Below, piece by piece: positions 33,619-42,073 of a stretch of DNA of 64,000 nucleotides. A program made the position numbers and the translations under genes. The stretch's first letter is position 1. The number at the start of each line of letters is the position of its first letter. Source of the stretch: Atlantibacter subterraneus. Its GTDB lineage: Bacteria > Pseudomonadota > Gammaproteobacteria > Enterobacterales > Enterobacteriaceae. A model generated the notes under the pieces. That model was given only the letters and a program-made list of their open reading frames with translations. It was not told the DNA's origin and did not search any database. The stretch lies in the NCBI RefSeq assembly GCF_027853245.1, contig NZ_JAPTZM010000001.1; one strand, given 5' to 3'.

Positions 33619-33631
33619 GTCTACTCCTGTG

Positions 33632-34930
33632 TTATTGATGCGCCCCGTGTAAACGATGGGATGACGTTGGGCGGAACCCCGAGGAGTAACGCGCCACGCC
33701 AAGATCGTCAAAAGGAATCGCCGGGGTGCGCCCGGAAATCAGATCGCTGATCAACTGGCCGGAGCCGCAGGCCATGGTCCAGCCCAGGGTGCCGTGCCCG
33801 GTGTTCAGCCATAAATTCTTATACGGGGTGCGCCCGACAATCGGCGTGCCGTCCGGGGTCATGGGCCGCAGCCCGGTCCAGAACGTAGCCTGCTCAACGT
33901 GCCCGCCGCGCGGATAGAGATCGCGCACCACCATTTCGAGGGTTTCGCGGCGCGGTTGCAGCAGCGCGGTATTAAAGCCGACAATCTCCGCCATACCGCC
34001 GACCCGGATGCGGGAATCAAAACGGGTAATGGCGATTTTGTACGTTTCATCGAGAACCGTCGACATCGGCGCCCCGCTCTCTTCGGCGATGGGGATCGTC
34101 AGAGAGTAGCCCTTCAAAGGATAGACCGGAATATCGACAATGCCCTTGAGCATCGCGGTGGAATACGAGCCAAAAGCCATCACATATGCGTCGGCTTTGA
34201 CCACTTCCTGGCCGCACTGGACGCCGTAGATCTGGTTGCCCTCATACAGCAGGCTGTCTACCGGGGTGTTGTAGCGGAACACCACGCCCGCATCGGCGGC
34301 CATACGCGCCAGACGTTGGGTGAATAACTGGCAGTCGCCGGTTTCATCATTCGGCAGCTGTAAACCGCCGGTCAGCTTGTGCGCCACGTCGGCCAGGGCT
34401 GGTTCCACTTCCGCCAGCCGATGGGATTCCAGCAGTTGATACGGTACGCCCGCGTCTTCCAGCACCGCAATATCCTTCGCCGCGCTTTGATACTGCTGTT
34501 CAGTGCGAAACAGTTGCAGCGTGCCGCCCTGTCGTCCTTCGTAGGCGATGCCGGTACTGGCGCGCAGTTGTTTCAGGCAATCGCGGCTGTATTCCGCCAG
34601 ACGCACCATCCGGCCTTTGTTTTCCATGTAATGGCGGGTGTCGCAGTTACGCAACATCTGCCACATCCATTTAAGCTGAAAACTGGAGCCGTCAAGGCTG
34701 ATCGCCAGCGGCGCATGGCGCTGGAACATCCATTTGATCGCTTTCAACGGTACGCCCGGCGCGGCCCAGGGGGCGGCGTAACCCGGCGAGATCTGCCCGG
34801 CGTTGGCGGCGCTGGTTTCCAGCGCCGCATCCGGCTCCCGGTCGATGACGGTGACGTCATGACCCTGCTGACGTAAATACCAGGCGCTGGTCACTCCCAC
34901 CACGCCACTTCCCAGCACAACGACTCGCAT
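33632..34930 (-). CDS. dadA: D-amino acid dehydrogenase small subunit
   Basis: The ATG at 34930, preceded by GGAG at the right distance, gives 432 residues as in E. coli; a GTG two codons earlier is less likely. The FAD-binding motif VVLGSGVVGVTSAW is at the N-terminus and the DAO-family C-terminal region reads FWTGLRPMTPDGTPIVG. It is a membrane-associated flavoprotein that oxidises D-alanine to pyruvate and ammonia and feeds electrons to the quinone pool. A CRP-like site lies about 90 bases upstream. Confidence 0.96.
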   Translation of the reverse strand: MRVVVLGSGVVGVTSAWYLRQQGHDVTVIDREPDAALETSAANAGQISPGYAAPWAAPGVPLKAIKWMFQRHAPLAISLDGSSFQLKWMWQMLRNCDTRHYMENKGRMVRLAEYSRDCLKQLRASTGIAYEGRQGGTLQLFRTEQQYQSAAKDIAVLEDAGVPYQLLESHRLAEVEPALADVAHKLTGGLQLPNDETGDCQLFTQRLARMAADAGVVFRYNTPVDSLLYEGNQIYGVQCGQEVVKADAYVMAFGSYSTAMLKGIVDIPVYPLKGYSLTIPIAEESGAPMSTVLDETYKIAITRFDSRIRVGGMAEIVGFNTALLQPRRETLEMVVRDLYPRGGHVEQATFWTGLRPMTPDGTPIVGRTPYKNLWLNTGHGTLGWTMACGSGQLISDLISGRTPAIPFDDLGVARYSSGFRPTSSHRLHGAHQ

Positions 34931-35018
34931 ATCCACTCCGATTTAACCGAAAGAATAATCTTCTGATTACAAATTGATAACTCAGAAGAAAATATTATTC
35001 AACATAGGCTTTTTTTAT

Positions 35019-35034
35019 GGTGACTAACCTCACA
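35019..35034. promoter_or_regulatory. CRP-like site between dadA and ycgB
   Basis: GGTGA-N6-TCACA differs from the consensus TGTGA-N6-TCACA at one base. The dadAX operon of E. coli is activated by CRP and controlled by Lrp. The remaining 300 bases of this divergent gap hold no credible gene. Confidence 0.6.
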
Positions 35035-35253
35035 TCTTGCCCAGCCAGCACAGGATGCTGAAAAATAGCATCTCCTGCTTCGGCGTAAAATTCTGCAAGA
35101 TAAAATGCTAATGCCCGGCGGCAAATCCCCTGTTCTGGATCACTAAATCGCGGAGAAAAAAATTTCGTTAAGCCACGGATTTTTCCGCTGTGTTCTATGC
35201 TTTGTAGGTAAGGTTCCCCGTGCAGAGGGTTCCGCAACAATGAGGGCGCGCTG

Positions 35254-36786
35254 ATGGCTATTATTGATTCCGAAACAAGGGATTCCCGTCGCCTGAGCGA
35301 TGGGCCAGACTGGACGTTCGATCTGCTGGATATCTATCTTGCTGAAATTGATAGAGTGGCGAAGCTGTACCGCCTCGAGACGTACCCGCATCAAATTGAA
35401 GTCATCACCTCCGAACAGATGATGGACGCCTATTCCAGTATCGGGATGCCGATTAACTATCCCCACTGGTCGTTTGGTAAAAAGTTCATCGAGACCGAAA
35501 GGCTCTACAAGCACGGTCAGCAGGGGCTGGCCTATGAAATCGTTATCAACTCTAACCCCTGCATTGCCTATTTGATGGAAGAGAACACCATTACCATGCA
35601 GGCGCTGGTGATGGCCCACGCCTGCTACGGGCATAACTCATTCTTCAAAAATAACTATTTGTTCCGCAGCTGGACCGACGCCAGCTCGATTGTCGATTAC
35701 CTGATCTTTGCCCGCGGCTATATTACCGAGTGCGAAGAGCGCTACGGCGTGGATGAAGTGGAGCGGCTGCTGGACTCCTGTCACGCCCTGATGAATTACG
35801 GGGTAGACCGCTACAAGCGCCCGCAGAAAATCTCGTTGCAGGAGGAGAAAGCGCGCCAGAAAAGCCGTGAAGAGTACCTGCAAAGCCAGGTGAATATGCT
35901 GTGGCGCACCCTGCCGCGCCGGGAAGAGGAAAAAACGGTGGAAGCCGAGCGCCGCTATCCGTCCGAGCCGCAGGAAAACCTGCTCTATTTTATGGAGAAA
36001 AACGCGCCGCTGCTGGAGCCGTGGCAGCGTGAGATCCTGCGCATTGTGCGTAAGGTCAGCCAGTATTTTTACCCGCAGAAACAGACCCAGGTAATGAACG
36101 AAGGCTGGGCGACGTTCTGGCACTACACCATCCTGAATCATCTCTACGATGAAGGGAAAGTGACCGAGCGCTTTATGCTGGAATTTTTGCACAGCCATAC
36201 CAATGTGGTGTTTCAGCCGCCCTATAACAGCCCGTGGTATAACGGCATTAACCCGTATGCGCTGGGCTTTGCCATGTTCCAGGACATCAAGCGTATCTGC
36301 CAGTCGCCGACCGAAGAAGACCGCTACTGGTTCCCGGATATCGCCGGTGCGGACTGGCTGGATACGCTGCACTTCGCGATGCGTGATTTTAAAGATGAGA
36401 GTTTTATCAGCCAGTTCCTGTCGCCGAAAGTGATGCGCGATTTCCGCCTGTTTACCGTGCTGGATGACGATCGCAATAACTATCTGGAAATTTCCGCCAT
36501 CCACAACGAAGAGGGCTACCGTGAAATTCGCAACAAGCTCTCTTCACAGTACAACCTGAGCAATCTGGAACCGAATATTCAGGTGTGGAATGTCGATTTG
36601 CGCGGCGACCGTTCGTTAACCCTGCGTTATATTCCGCATAACCGCGCGCCGCTCGATAAGGGCCGCCGGGAAGTGCTGAAGCACGTACACCGCCTGTGGG
36701 GATTTGACGTGATGCTGGAACAACAGAATGAAGACGGAAGCGTAGAACTGTTGGATCGCTGCCCGCCGCGTATGAATACGCTGTAA
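35254..36786 (+). CDS. ycgB: SpoVR family protein YcgB
   Basis: The 510-residue protein has the E. coli YcgB length and is nearly identical in wording (MEENTITMQALVMAHACYGHNSFF, and NEGWATFWHYTILNHLYDEG). SpoVR proteins belong to the YeaH-YeaG-YcgB sigma-S stress group; the biochemical role is not established. The ATG at 35254 is weakly preceded by GAGGGCGCGC. The last 317 bases before the start are shared with the divergent dadA promoter. A strong terminator follows the stop codon. Confidence 0.93.
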   Translation: MAIIDSETRDSRRLSDGPDWTFDLLDIYLAEIDRVAKLYRLETYPHQIEVITSEQMMDAYSSIGMPINYPHWSFGKKFIETERLYKHGQQGLAYEIVINSNPCIAYLMEENTITMQALVMAHACYGHNSFFKNNYLFRSWTDASSIVDYLIFARGYITECEERYGVDEVERLLDSCHALMNYGVDRYKRPQKISLQEEKARQKSREEYLQSQVNMLWRTLPRREEEKTVEAERRYPSEPQENLLYFMEKNAPLLEPWQREILRIVRKVSQYFYPQKQTQVMNEGWATFWHYTILNHLYDEGKVTERFMLEFLHSHTNVVFQPPYNSPWYNGINPYALGFAMFQDIKRICQSPTEEDRYWFPDIAGADWLDTLHFAMRDFKDESFISQFLSPKVMRDFRLFTVLDDDRNNYLEISAIHNEEGYREIRNKLSSQYNLSNLEPNIQVWNVDLRGDRSLTLRYIPHNRAPLDKGRREVLKHVHRLWGFDVMLEQQNEDGSVELLDRCPPRMNTL

Positions 36787-36802
36787 ATTTATTCTTCCAC
36801 TC

Positions 36803-36840
36803 AACCTGGTGCCGAGCCTGTATCGCGCCAGGTTTTTTTA
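36803..36840 (+). terminator. Rho-independent terminator of ycgB
   Basis: AACCTGG pairs with CCAGGTT, followed by seven T residues. Confidence 0.85.
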
Positions 36841-37143
36841 TGGGTTGCGCCGCTGGCCTATAACCTTCCGTAATGTATCAACTTTTCTCGCGCCACCTTC
36901 CTGATAGGTATGCCCTATATTAACGATAGGTAAAAGTTTATAAATATATTACCGAGTGTGACTAGAATTTTTAGCATCAACACGGATTATTCGTTAGCTA
37001 ATGATTAGCGTTGACACAGCTTTACAGTGGAGAACATCCCGTCAGGACGACGCATTCACACGGATTTTTCGATTTGAGCACTGCAGCACGATACAACAGG
37101 AGTGTATTCCACCATCTGGCTACACCTGCAGAAGGAAAATAAT
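36841..37143. other. Gene-free region upstream of the 49-residue membrane protein gene
   Basis: AT-rich sequence with a near-repeat GATAGGTA (36902 and 36924 regions), a short inverted repeat GCTAATgATTAGC near 36996 and TTGACA at about 37012 that could be a -35 element. It probably holds the promoter and a leader of about 100 bases for the small gene. It also marks the point where gene order jumps, relative to E. coli, from ycgB to ycfJ. Confidence 0.45.
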
Positions 37144-37293
37144 ATGATCATGCTATTACCTTTACTGAAAGTGTTAATAGTCATTACGGTGTTGTGCGGT
37201 CTCTGGGTGTTATTAGGCGGTACGGTACTTTTCGCCTTTGTGTCGGTGCTTATCACCGGCTTATTGTTAATTAGACAACATAACATCATCTAG
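37144..37293 (+). CDS. Small hydrophobic membrane protein, 49 residues
   Basis: ATG at 37144 with AAGGA 7 bases upstream opens a frame of 49 residues with two hydrophobic stretches, LLPLLKVLIVITVLCGLWVLL and TVLFAFVSVLITGLLLI, joined by GG, and a short polar tail RQHNII. The spacing of the Shine-Dalgarno site and the uninterrupted hydrophobicity argue for a real gene. I do not recognise the family; the shape is that of the many stress-induced small membrane proteins of enterobacteria. A terminator-like hairpin follows 30 bases after the stop. Confidence 0.6.
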   Translation: MIMLLPLLKVLIVITVLCGLWVLLGGTVLFAFVSVLITGLLLIRQHNII

Positions 37294-37316
37294 ACCCGCC
37301 TGGCTCCTCTCGGGCA

Positions 37317-37352
37317 CAAAAAAAGCCCCTCCGCCTGAGCGCTTGAGGGGCT
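37317..37352 (-). terminator. Terminator between the small membrane protein gene and ycfJ
   Basis: AGCCCCTC with GAGGGGCT, a run of seven A before it (T run for the minus strand, ycfJ) and a T-rich stretch at 37369-37375 after it. It may act in both directions. Confidence 0.8.
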
Positions 37353-37373
37353 AATCATTTGATAAATCTTTTT

Positions 37374-37913
37374 TTACGCGTTGTTATTCAAAATCAGCTG
37401 GCCGTTGCTATCCAGCGGAATGGTCTCGCCGGGCTGTTTATCCATGCGGATTTTGCCCTGCTGATCGCCGATTTTATAGGTGACGTCATAGCCGATCATC
37501 TTCTCGGACTTGTCATAGACCGTCTGGCAACGCTGTTGGGTGGTGGTGTAGGTATCGCGCTCCTGCATGGCTCCCTGAATCTGGTTACCCGCATAGCCGC
37601 CGCCCAGTGCGCCCGCGACCGTGGCGATATCTTTGCCGCGTCCACCGCCGAACTGGTGACCAATCACGCCGCCGGCCACCGCGCCCAGCACCGAACCGGC
37701 AAGACGGTTTTCATCCTGCACCGGACGGCGGTGCGTCACGGTGACGTTGCGGCACTCTTTACGCGGCGTTTTGACCGTTTCCTTTATCGGCGTGGCGGAA
37801 ACCACCTGTGCGTACTTAGGTGCGGGATTGAATACATTTAAGCTGGCTACTGCAGCCACACCCAGCGCGGCTGCGACGCCAATCCCTATACCCGCTAACA
37901 TTGATTTGTTCAC
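37374..37913 (-). CDS. ycfJ: Glycine-zipper protein YcfJ
   Basis: The 179-residue protein has an N-terminal hydrophobic segment (MLAGIGIGVAAALGVAAVASL) and a glycine-zipper 2TM domain at about residues 70-112 (AGSVLGAVAGGVIGHQFGGG, VAGALGGGYAGNQIQG), as in SlyB/OmpA-like outer-membrane proteins. The C-terminal part has paired cysteines (ECRNV, QRCQTV) and a GYDVTYKIGDQQG strand pattern. Likely location is the envelope. E. coli YcfJ has the same length and the same neighbour, ndh. AGGAGG precedes the start. Confidence 0.92.
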   Translation of the reverse strand: MNKSMLAGIGIGVAAALGVAAVASLNVFNPAPKYAQVVSATPIKETVKTPRKECRNVTVTHRRPVQDENRLAGSVLGAVAGGVIGHQFGGGRGKDIATVAGALGGGYAGNQIQGAMQERDTYTTTQQRCQTVYDKSEKMIGYDVTYKIGDQQGKIRMDKQPGETIPLDSNGQLILNNNA

Positions 37914-38070
37914 AGGACATCCTCCTGGCTGTGTTATTCATAACAATTGTGCAACCGGATGTAAGAGTAAAACATCAGACGAAGGCGTAAAAACGAGGAA
38001 TATATGGTGTAAGACGGGGGTTTCAGAGGAGTCCGATGTGACTTAAGCGAAATCCCGCTGATTTGTGCTA

Positions 38071-38097
38071 AAACCCCTCCCGCGACAGGCGGGAGGG
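38071..38097 (-). terminator. Rho-independent terminator of ndh
   Basis: CCCTCCCGC pairs with GCGGGAGGG; AAAA before it gives TTTT on the minus strand, 10 bases beyond the ndh stop codon. Confidence 0.75.
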
Positions 38098-38106
38098 TGA
38101 GTGGGA

Positions 38107-39411
38107 TTAATGCAGCTTCAGGCGTGGGCGAATAACCCGGTTGATGCTGCCTACCAGCATCATCAAACCAGTTTTGATGTAGCCGTGCAGGGCAATCTGA
38201 TGCATACGGTACAAAGAAATGTACACGAAGCGCGCGATACGCCCTTCCACCATCATCGAACCGCGCATCAGGTTACCCATCAGGCTGCCCACGGTGGAGT
38301 AATTAGAAAGCGACACCAGCGAACCGTGGTCTTTATAAACGTAGTTCTTGAGCGGCTTGTTCTTGTACTGCGCCAGAATGTTGTCCAGCGCCAGGGAGGC
38401 CATCTGATGCGCTGCCTGGGCGCGCGGCGGGACGAATCCGCCTTCCGGACGGGCGCAGGAGGCGCAGTCGCCAATGGCGAAAATATCCGGGTCACGCGTG
38501 GTTTGCAGCGTCGGTTCAACCACCAGCTGATTGATGCGGTTGGTTTCCAGCCCGCCGATATCTTTCATAAAGTCCGGCGCTTTGATGCCTGCGGCCCAGA
38601 CCATCAGATCCGCTTTAATAAACTCGCCGTCTTTGGTATTCAGGCCGTTGGCTTCCGCGCTGGTCACCATGGTGTTGGTCAACACCCGCACGCCCAGTTT
38701 TGTGAGTTCGCTGTGCGCGGCGCTGGAAATGCGCGGCGGCAGCGCCGGAAGAATGCGTTCGCCTGCTTCCACCAGCGTGACGTTGAGCGCCTCGTTGGTT
38801 AAGCCCTTGTATCCGTAGCTGTGCAACTGCTTCACCGCGTTATGCAGCTCTGCCGACAGCTCAACGCCCGTCGCTCCGCCGCCGACAATAGCGATGTTCA
38901 CTTTGCCGCTGGCACCGAGGTTGGAAGAGTATTTCAGGAACAGGTTAAGCATTTCCTGATGGAAGCGCCGCGCCTGGTGCGGGTTATCCAGGAAAATGCA
39001 GTTCTCTTTCACGCCCGGGGTGTTGAAGTCGTTAGAGGTACTGCCCAGCGCCATCACCAGCGTGTCATAGGCCAGTTTGCGTTCCGGCACCAGCAGTTCG
39101 CCCTTCTCGTCGCGCAGCTCCGCCAGGGTAATGGTTTTACTTTCGCGATTGATGTCTACCACCGAACCCAGTTGGAACTGGAAATGATGGTTACGCGCGT
39201 GGGCCAGATAGCTCAGCGCATCCACGCCTTCGTCGAGGGAGCCGGTAGCCACTTCGTGCAGCAGCGGTTTCCACAGATGGCTGTGATTGCGATCGACCAG
39301 GGTAATTTTGGCTTTTTTACCGCGACCCAGCTTTTTACCCAGCTGCGTCGCCAGCTCCAGCCCGCCAGCACCGCCGCCGACAATCACAATCTTTTTCAAT
39401 GGCGTAGTCAA
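38107..39411 (-). CDS. ndh: NADH dehydrogenase II
   Basis: The 434-residue protein matches E. coli Ndh in length and sequence, with the FAD motif IVIVGGGAGGLELA at the N-terminus, the NADH motif NIAIVGGGATGVELSAE near residue 175, and a C-terminal amphipathic region that binds the membrane. It is the non-proton-pumping NADH:quinone oxidoreductase of aerobic growth. The start is TTG, as in E. coli, with AAGGGGG upstream. A near-perfect palindrome and an FNR box lie in the promoter region. Confidence 0.97.
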   Translation of the reverse strand: MTTPLKKIVIVGGGAGGLELATQLGKKLGRGKKAKITLVDRNHSHLWKPLLHEVATGSLDEGVDALSYLAHARNHHFQFQLGSVVDINRESKTITLAELRDEKGELLVPERKLAYDTLVMALGSTSNDFNTPGVKENCIFLDNPHQARRFHQEMLNLFLKYSSNLGASGKVNIAIVGGGATGVELSAELHNAVKQLHSYGYKGLTNEALNVTLVEAGERILPALPPRISSAAHSELTKLGVRVLTNTMVTSAEANGLNTKDGEFIKADLMVWAAGIKAPDFMKDIGGLETNRINQLVVEPTLQTTRDPDIFAIGDCASCARPEGGFVPPRAQAAHQMASLALDNILAQYKNKPLKNYVYKDHGSLVSLSNYSTVGSLMGNLMRGSMMVEGRIARFVYISLYRMHQIALHGYIKTGLMMLVGSINRVIRPRLKLH

Positions 39412-39439
39412 CGTGACCCCCTTAAATTATTAACCAATT

Positions 39440-39475
39440 GTTAATTAAAAGTTATTTAAATAGCTTTTAATTAAC
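39440..39475. repeat. 36-bp near-perfect palindrome in the ndh upstream region
   Basis: GTTAATTAAAAG and CTTTTAATTAAC are perfect 12-base arms; the middle TATTTAAATA is itself palindromic and only one inner pair (T/G) fails. It begins 28 bases before the ndh start codon. It could be a protein-binding site or an AT-rich hairpin in the mRNA leader. Confidence 0.8.
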
Positions 39476-39546
39476 AAAGGGTTACCCGCGTTTCCTCATC
39501 CTGTTGACCAAAGAATAACATGAACGGGTCAATGGTCATACCAAAT

Positions 39547-39560
39547 TTGATGTGAATCAA
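39547..39560. promoter_or_regulatory. FNR box upstream of ndh
   Basis: TTGATgtgaATCAA is a perfect match to the FNR consensus TTGAT-N4-ATCAA. ndh is repressed by FNR without oxygen in E. coli, which fits this site. Confidence 0.85.
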
Positions 39561-39582
39561 TTTTTCTGCCGAAAACTTCAAC

Positions 39583-39608
39583 AAAAAGGGTCAGCACATG
39601 GCTGACCC
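39583..39608 (-). terminator. Rho-independent terminator of the hinT-to-ycfP operon
   Basis: GGGTCAGC pairs with GCTGACCC; five A before it give the T run on the minus strand, 27 bases beyond the ycfP stop codon. Confidence 0.85.
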
Positions 39609-39634
39609 GTTAACATTTTTGACCGCTGCATCGC

Positions 39635-40177
39635 TTATCCGAGGGTTTTAAACGCCTTGATGCGCTGCAAATGGGGCGAAATGTTTTTAAATTTGTGGGT
39701 CTGCTGCTCGTCCCAGACGATTTCGTAATACGGAAGCAGCACCTGGGCCGAACGCTGGCTGTCGAGCGCCTCGTCATTACGGGATAACAGCACCAGGCAG
39801 CGGTCGCGGTTTTTCTCGCGGAAGTTCTCCACGCACTTGGTGGCAATGTCCTGGTACTCTTCCGGGCGGTCGATCTTCCCTTCCATATTTTCATAGGGGA
39901 ACAGATTTGGGTTGAAGATGGCCTGGCGGATATCGCACAGGAACCCCACCCGCTCGGCCCAGTAGCCGCCAAGCCCGACGCCGCAAATCAGCGGTCGGTC
40001 ATCCGCATTTAACTGTAGCATCTTGTCCACTTCACGCAGCAGATGTTGCATGTCGTGTTTGGGGTGCAGCGTGCTGTAGCTGATCAGCCGCACGTCCGGA
40101 TCGATAAATTGCAGTTGCAACACTTTTTCATGGTTACCCGGACTGCTTGAGTCGAAACCGTGTAAATAAATTATCAT
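39635..40177 (-). CDS. ycfP: YcfP, alpha/beta-hydrolase-like protein (UPF0227)
   Basis: The 180-residue protein has the E. coli YcfP length and starts MIIYLHGFDSSSPGNH, an alpha/beta-hydrolase-type beta strand and oxyanion loop. The nucleophile position reads GVGLGGYW, with Gly in place of Ser, so the usual catalytic serine is absent and esterase activity is doubtful. It is the last gene of the hinT-ycfL-lpoB-thiK-nagZ-ycfP operon, 33 bases after nagZ. Function is not established. Confidence 0.92.
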   Translation of the reverse strand: MIIYLHGFDSSSPGNHEKVLQLQFIDPDVRLISYSTLHPKHDMQHLLREVDKMLQLNADDRPLICGVGLGGYWAERVGFLCDIRQAIFNPNLFPYENMEGKIDRPEEYQDIATKCVENFREKNRDRCLVLLSRNDEALDSQRSAQVLLPYYEIVWDEQQTHKFKNISPHLQRIKAFKTLG

Positions 40178-40210
40178 CGTTACCTCACCCTGCCGCTTAC
40201 CGATAAACGA

Positions 40211-41236
40211 TTACAGCCCTGCTTTATGGGCCTGCCAGCGCTCATGCTGCGCTTCCAGCGCGCGATTCACCTGCTTCCAGCGCGATGAGGCAAGCAGTTC
40301 GCTGCGCGAAAAAGAACCTTTATGATACAAATGCGTAACACGTTCAGCATTGATCGGCGACAGGTTATCTAACACGCTAACCGCGCCTTCACGATTATTA
40401 CAAACCAGGATCATGTCGCAGCCGGCATCCAGCGAGGCCTGACCGCGCTCGGCATAGCTGCCCATAATTGCCGCGCCCTCCATGGAGAGATCGTCGGAGA
40501 AAATCACCCCATCAAAGCCTAATTCACCGCGCAGCACCGTTTTCAGCCAGTGCGGCGAGCCGCTGGCCGGACGGTCATCTACCTCCGGATAAATCACATG
40601 CGCGGGCATGATGGCGTCGAGTTTGTTATCGAGGATCAGGTTTTTAAAGATCGACATATCGTGGCTGCGGATCTCTTCTTCCGGACGGGGATCGCGCGGC
40701 GTCTCTTTATGGGAATCCGCCAGCACCGCGCCGTGGCCAGGGAAATGCTTGCCGGTGGTTTTCATTCCGGCGCTGTGCATCCCGTCGATAAACTGCTCCG
40801 CGACGCGCAGGGCAATTGCCGGATCAGCATGGAATGAACGCTCGCCGATGGCGGCGCTGATGTGACCGAGATCGAGCACCGGCGCAAAGCTGATGTCGAT
40901 ATCCATGGCGATCATTTCGCTGGCCATTAGCCATCCGGCGTCAAACGCCAGTTTTGCGCCCTCTTCTTCGCCGTACAGTTCGGCGAAGGATTGCGCCGCC
41001 GGCAAGCGGGTAAAACCTTCGCGGAAGCGCTGAACGCGCCCGCCCTCCTGGTCCACCGCCACCACCAGGCGATGGAGCGATGCCGCGCGGATTTGCCGCA
41101 CCAGTTCGCGCAGCTGTGCCGGATCGTGGTAATTGCGGGTAAACAGGATCAGCCCGCCCACCAGCGGATGGTTTAAAATCTCGCGCTCTTCGGCATCCAG
41201 TTCGAAGCCCGCCACATCCAGCATTACTGGTCCCAC
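40211..41236 (-). CDS. nagZ: Beta-N-acetylhexosaminidase NagZ
   Basis: The 341-residue GH3 enzyme of the cytoplasm has the signature GKHFPGHG and the mobile-loop catalytic pair in ADSHKETP, then the nucleophile region VIFSDDLSMEGA. It removes GlcNAc from anhydro-muropeptides in peptidoglycan recycling and so supplies the inducer of AmpC-type beta-lactamases where those exist. The start is GTG, as in E. coli. It lies 12 bases after thiK and belongs functionally with ldcA and emtA in the same window. Confidence 0.97.
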   Translation of the reverse strand: MGPVMLDVAGFELDAEEREILNHPLVGGLILFTRNYHDPAQLRELVRQIRAASLHRLVVAVDQEGGRVQRFREGFTRLPAAQSFAELYGEEEGAKLAFDAGWLMASEMIAMDIDISFAPVLDLGHISAAIGERSFHADPAIALRVAEQFIDGMHSAGMKTTGKHFPGHGAVLADSHKETPRDPRPEEEIRSHDMSIFKNLILDNKLDAIMPAHVIYPEVDDRPASGSPHWLKTVLRGELGFDGVIFSDDLSMEGAAIMGSYAERGQASLDAGCDMILVCNNREGAVSVLDNLSPINAERVTHLYHKGSFSRSELLASSRWKQVNRALEAQHERWQAHKAGL

Positions 41237-41248
41237 ATCAACCTCCGG

Positions 41249-42073
41249 TTAATTATTCTTAAGCCTGTTCCAGGCATCATTGGCAAGTGTAATAAACTGG
41301 CTATCGCGCGTTTGCCAGAAATGGCGCTCGTACCAGCCCGCCATCAGGGCGACGGTCCAGGGCCGCCAGTGCGCAACCTGCAAACCCAGCTGTTGCGGGT
41401 CAAGTGCAGCACGCTGCGCATAGTCGCCGATTAATGTTTGTCGGTCGCTTTCATCCAGACTGGCGGCGGCGATTTCCAGCGCCACATCGCCGTCTCCGGC
41501 GTATTCCCAGTCGATCAGCCGTAGCTGGCCTGCACTGCGTACCATATTACCCGCATGGAGATCCATATGCAGCGGTGCAAGGCGTAGCGGGCGTGGTTCG
41601 CCCTGCGCGCGTAGCCGTTGTAAGGTGCGCAACCATAGCGGCGTGCGCCGGGCCGGATCGCTCTGCTGCCAGTAGCTCATCAGCAGCGGTAACAGCTGAA
41701 TACGCCAGCCGAATCGTCTCTGATGATGCAGAGTATACAGCAGCGCGACCAGCTCACCCGCATCGGGTAGAGTTTCGACCACGTCGCCGCTGATAAATTC
41801 GCTAACCAGCCAGCCGTCGCCCAGCGCATAAGGTTTTGGCCCGAGGCCAGGGGCAAGACGCCTGAGTGCGCGATAGTGGCGGCGCAGGCTGACGCCGGAT
41901 TGCAGGTTGCCGACGTCGCGCCGGGCGACCAGCGGAACGCCAGCCCATTCGAGGCGCAGGCTCTGGCCGCTGGAGCCGGGCAGCGGAGAAACAGAACCGG
42001 CGGCCTGAGCCGCCGGAAACCGGGATTGAAGCAGTGCGTTTAATGCCGCATCACTGGATTTGGGAAACCGCAC
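41249..42073 (-). CDS. thiK: Thiamine kinase
   Basis: The 274-residue protein is of the choline/aminoglycoside kinase fold: HMDLHAGNM (the HxDxxxxN catalytic loop) and RLIDWEYAGDGD (the metal-binding Asp) are clear. It phosphorylates thiamine to thiamine monophosphate for salvage. The start is GTG at 42073 and overlaps the end of lpoB by 23 bases, indicating translational coupling. The N-terminal third has diverged more from E. coli than the kinase core. Confidence 0.93.
   Translation of the reverse strand: MRFPKSSDAALNALLQSRFPAAQAAGSVSPLPGSSGQSLRLEWAGVPLVARRDVGNLQSGVSLRRHYRALRRLAPGLGPKPYALGDGWLVSEFISGDVVETLPDAGELVALLYTLHHQRRFGWRIQLLPLLMSYWQQSDPARRTPLWLRTLQRLRAQGEPRPLRLAPLHMDLHAGNMVRSAGQLRLIDWEYAGDGDVALEIAAASLDESDRQTLIGDYAQRAALDPQQLGLQVAHWRPWTVALMAGWYERHFWQTRDSQFITLANDAWNRLKNN

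Noticed and set aside
34995..35240. 81-codon minus-strand frame between dadA and ycgB
   Set aside because: It covers the divergent promoter region including the CRP-like site and has no ribosome site or family features.
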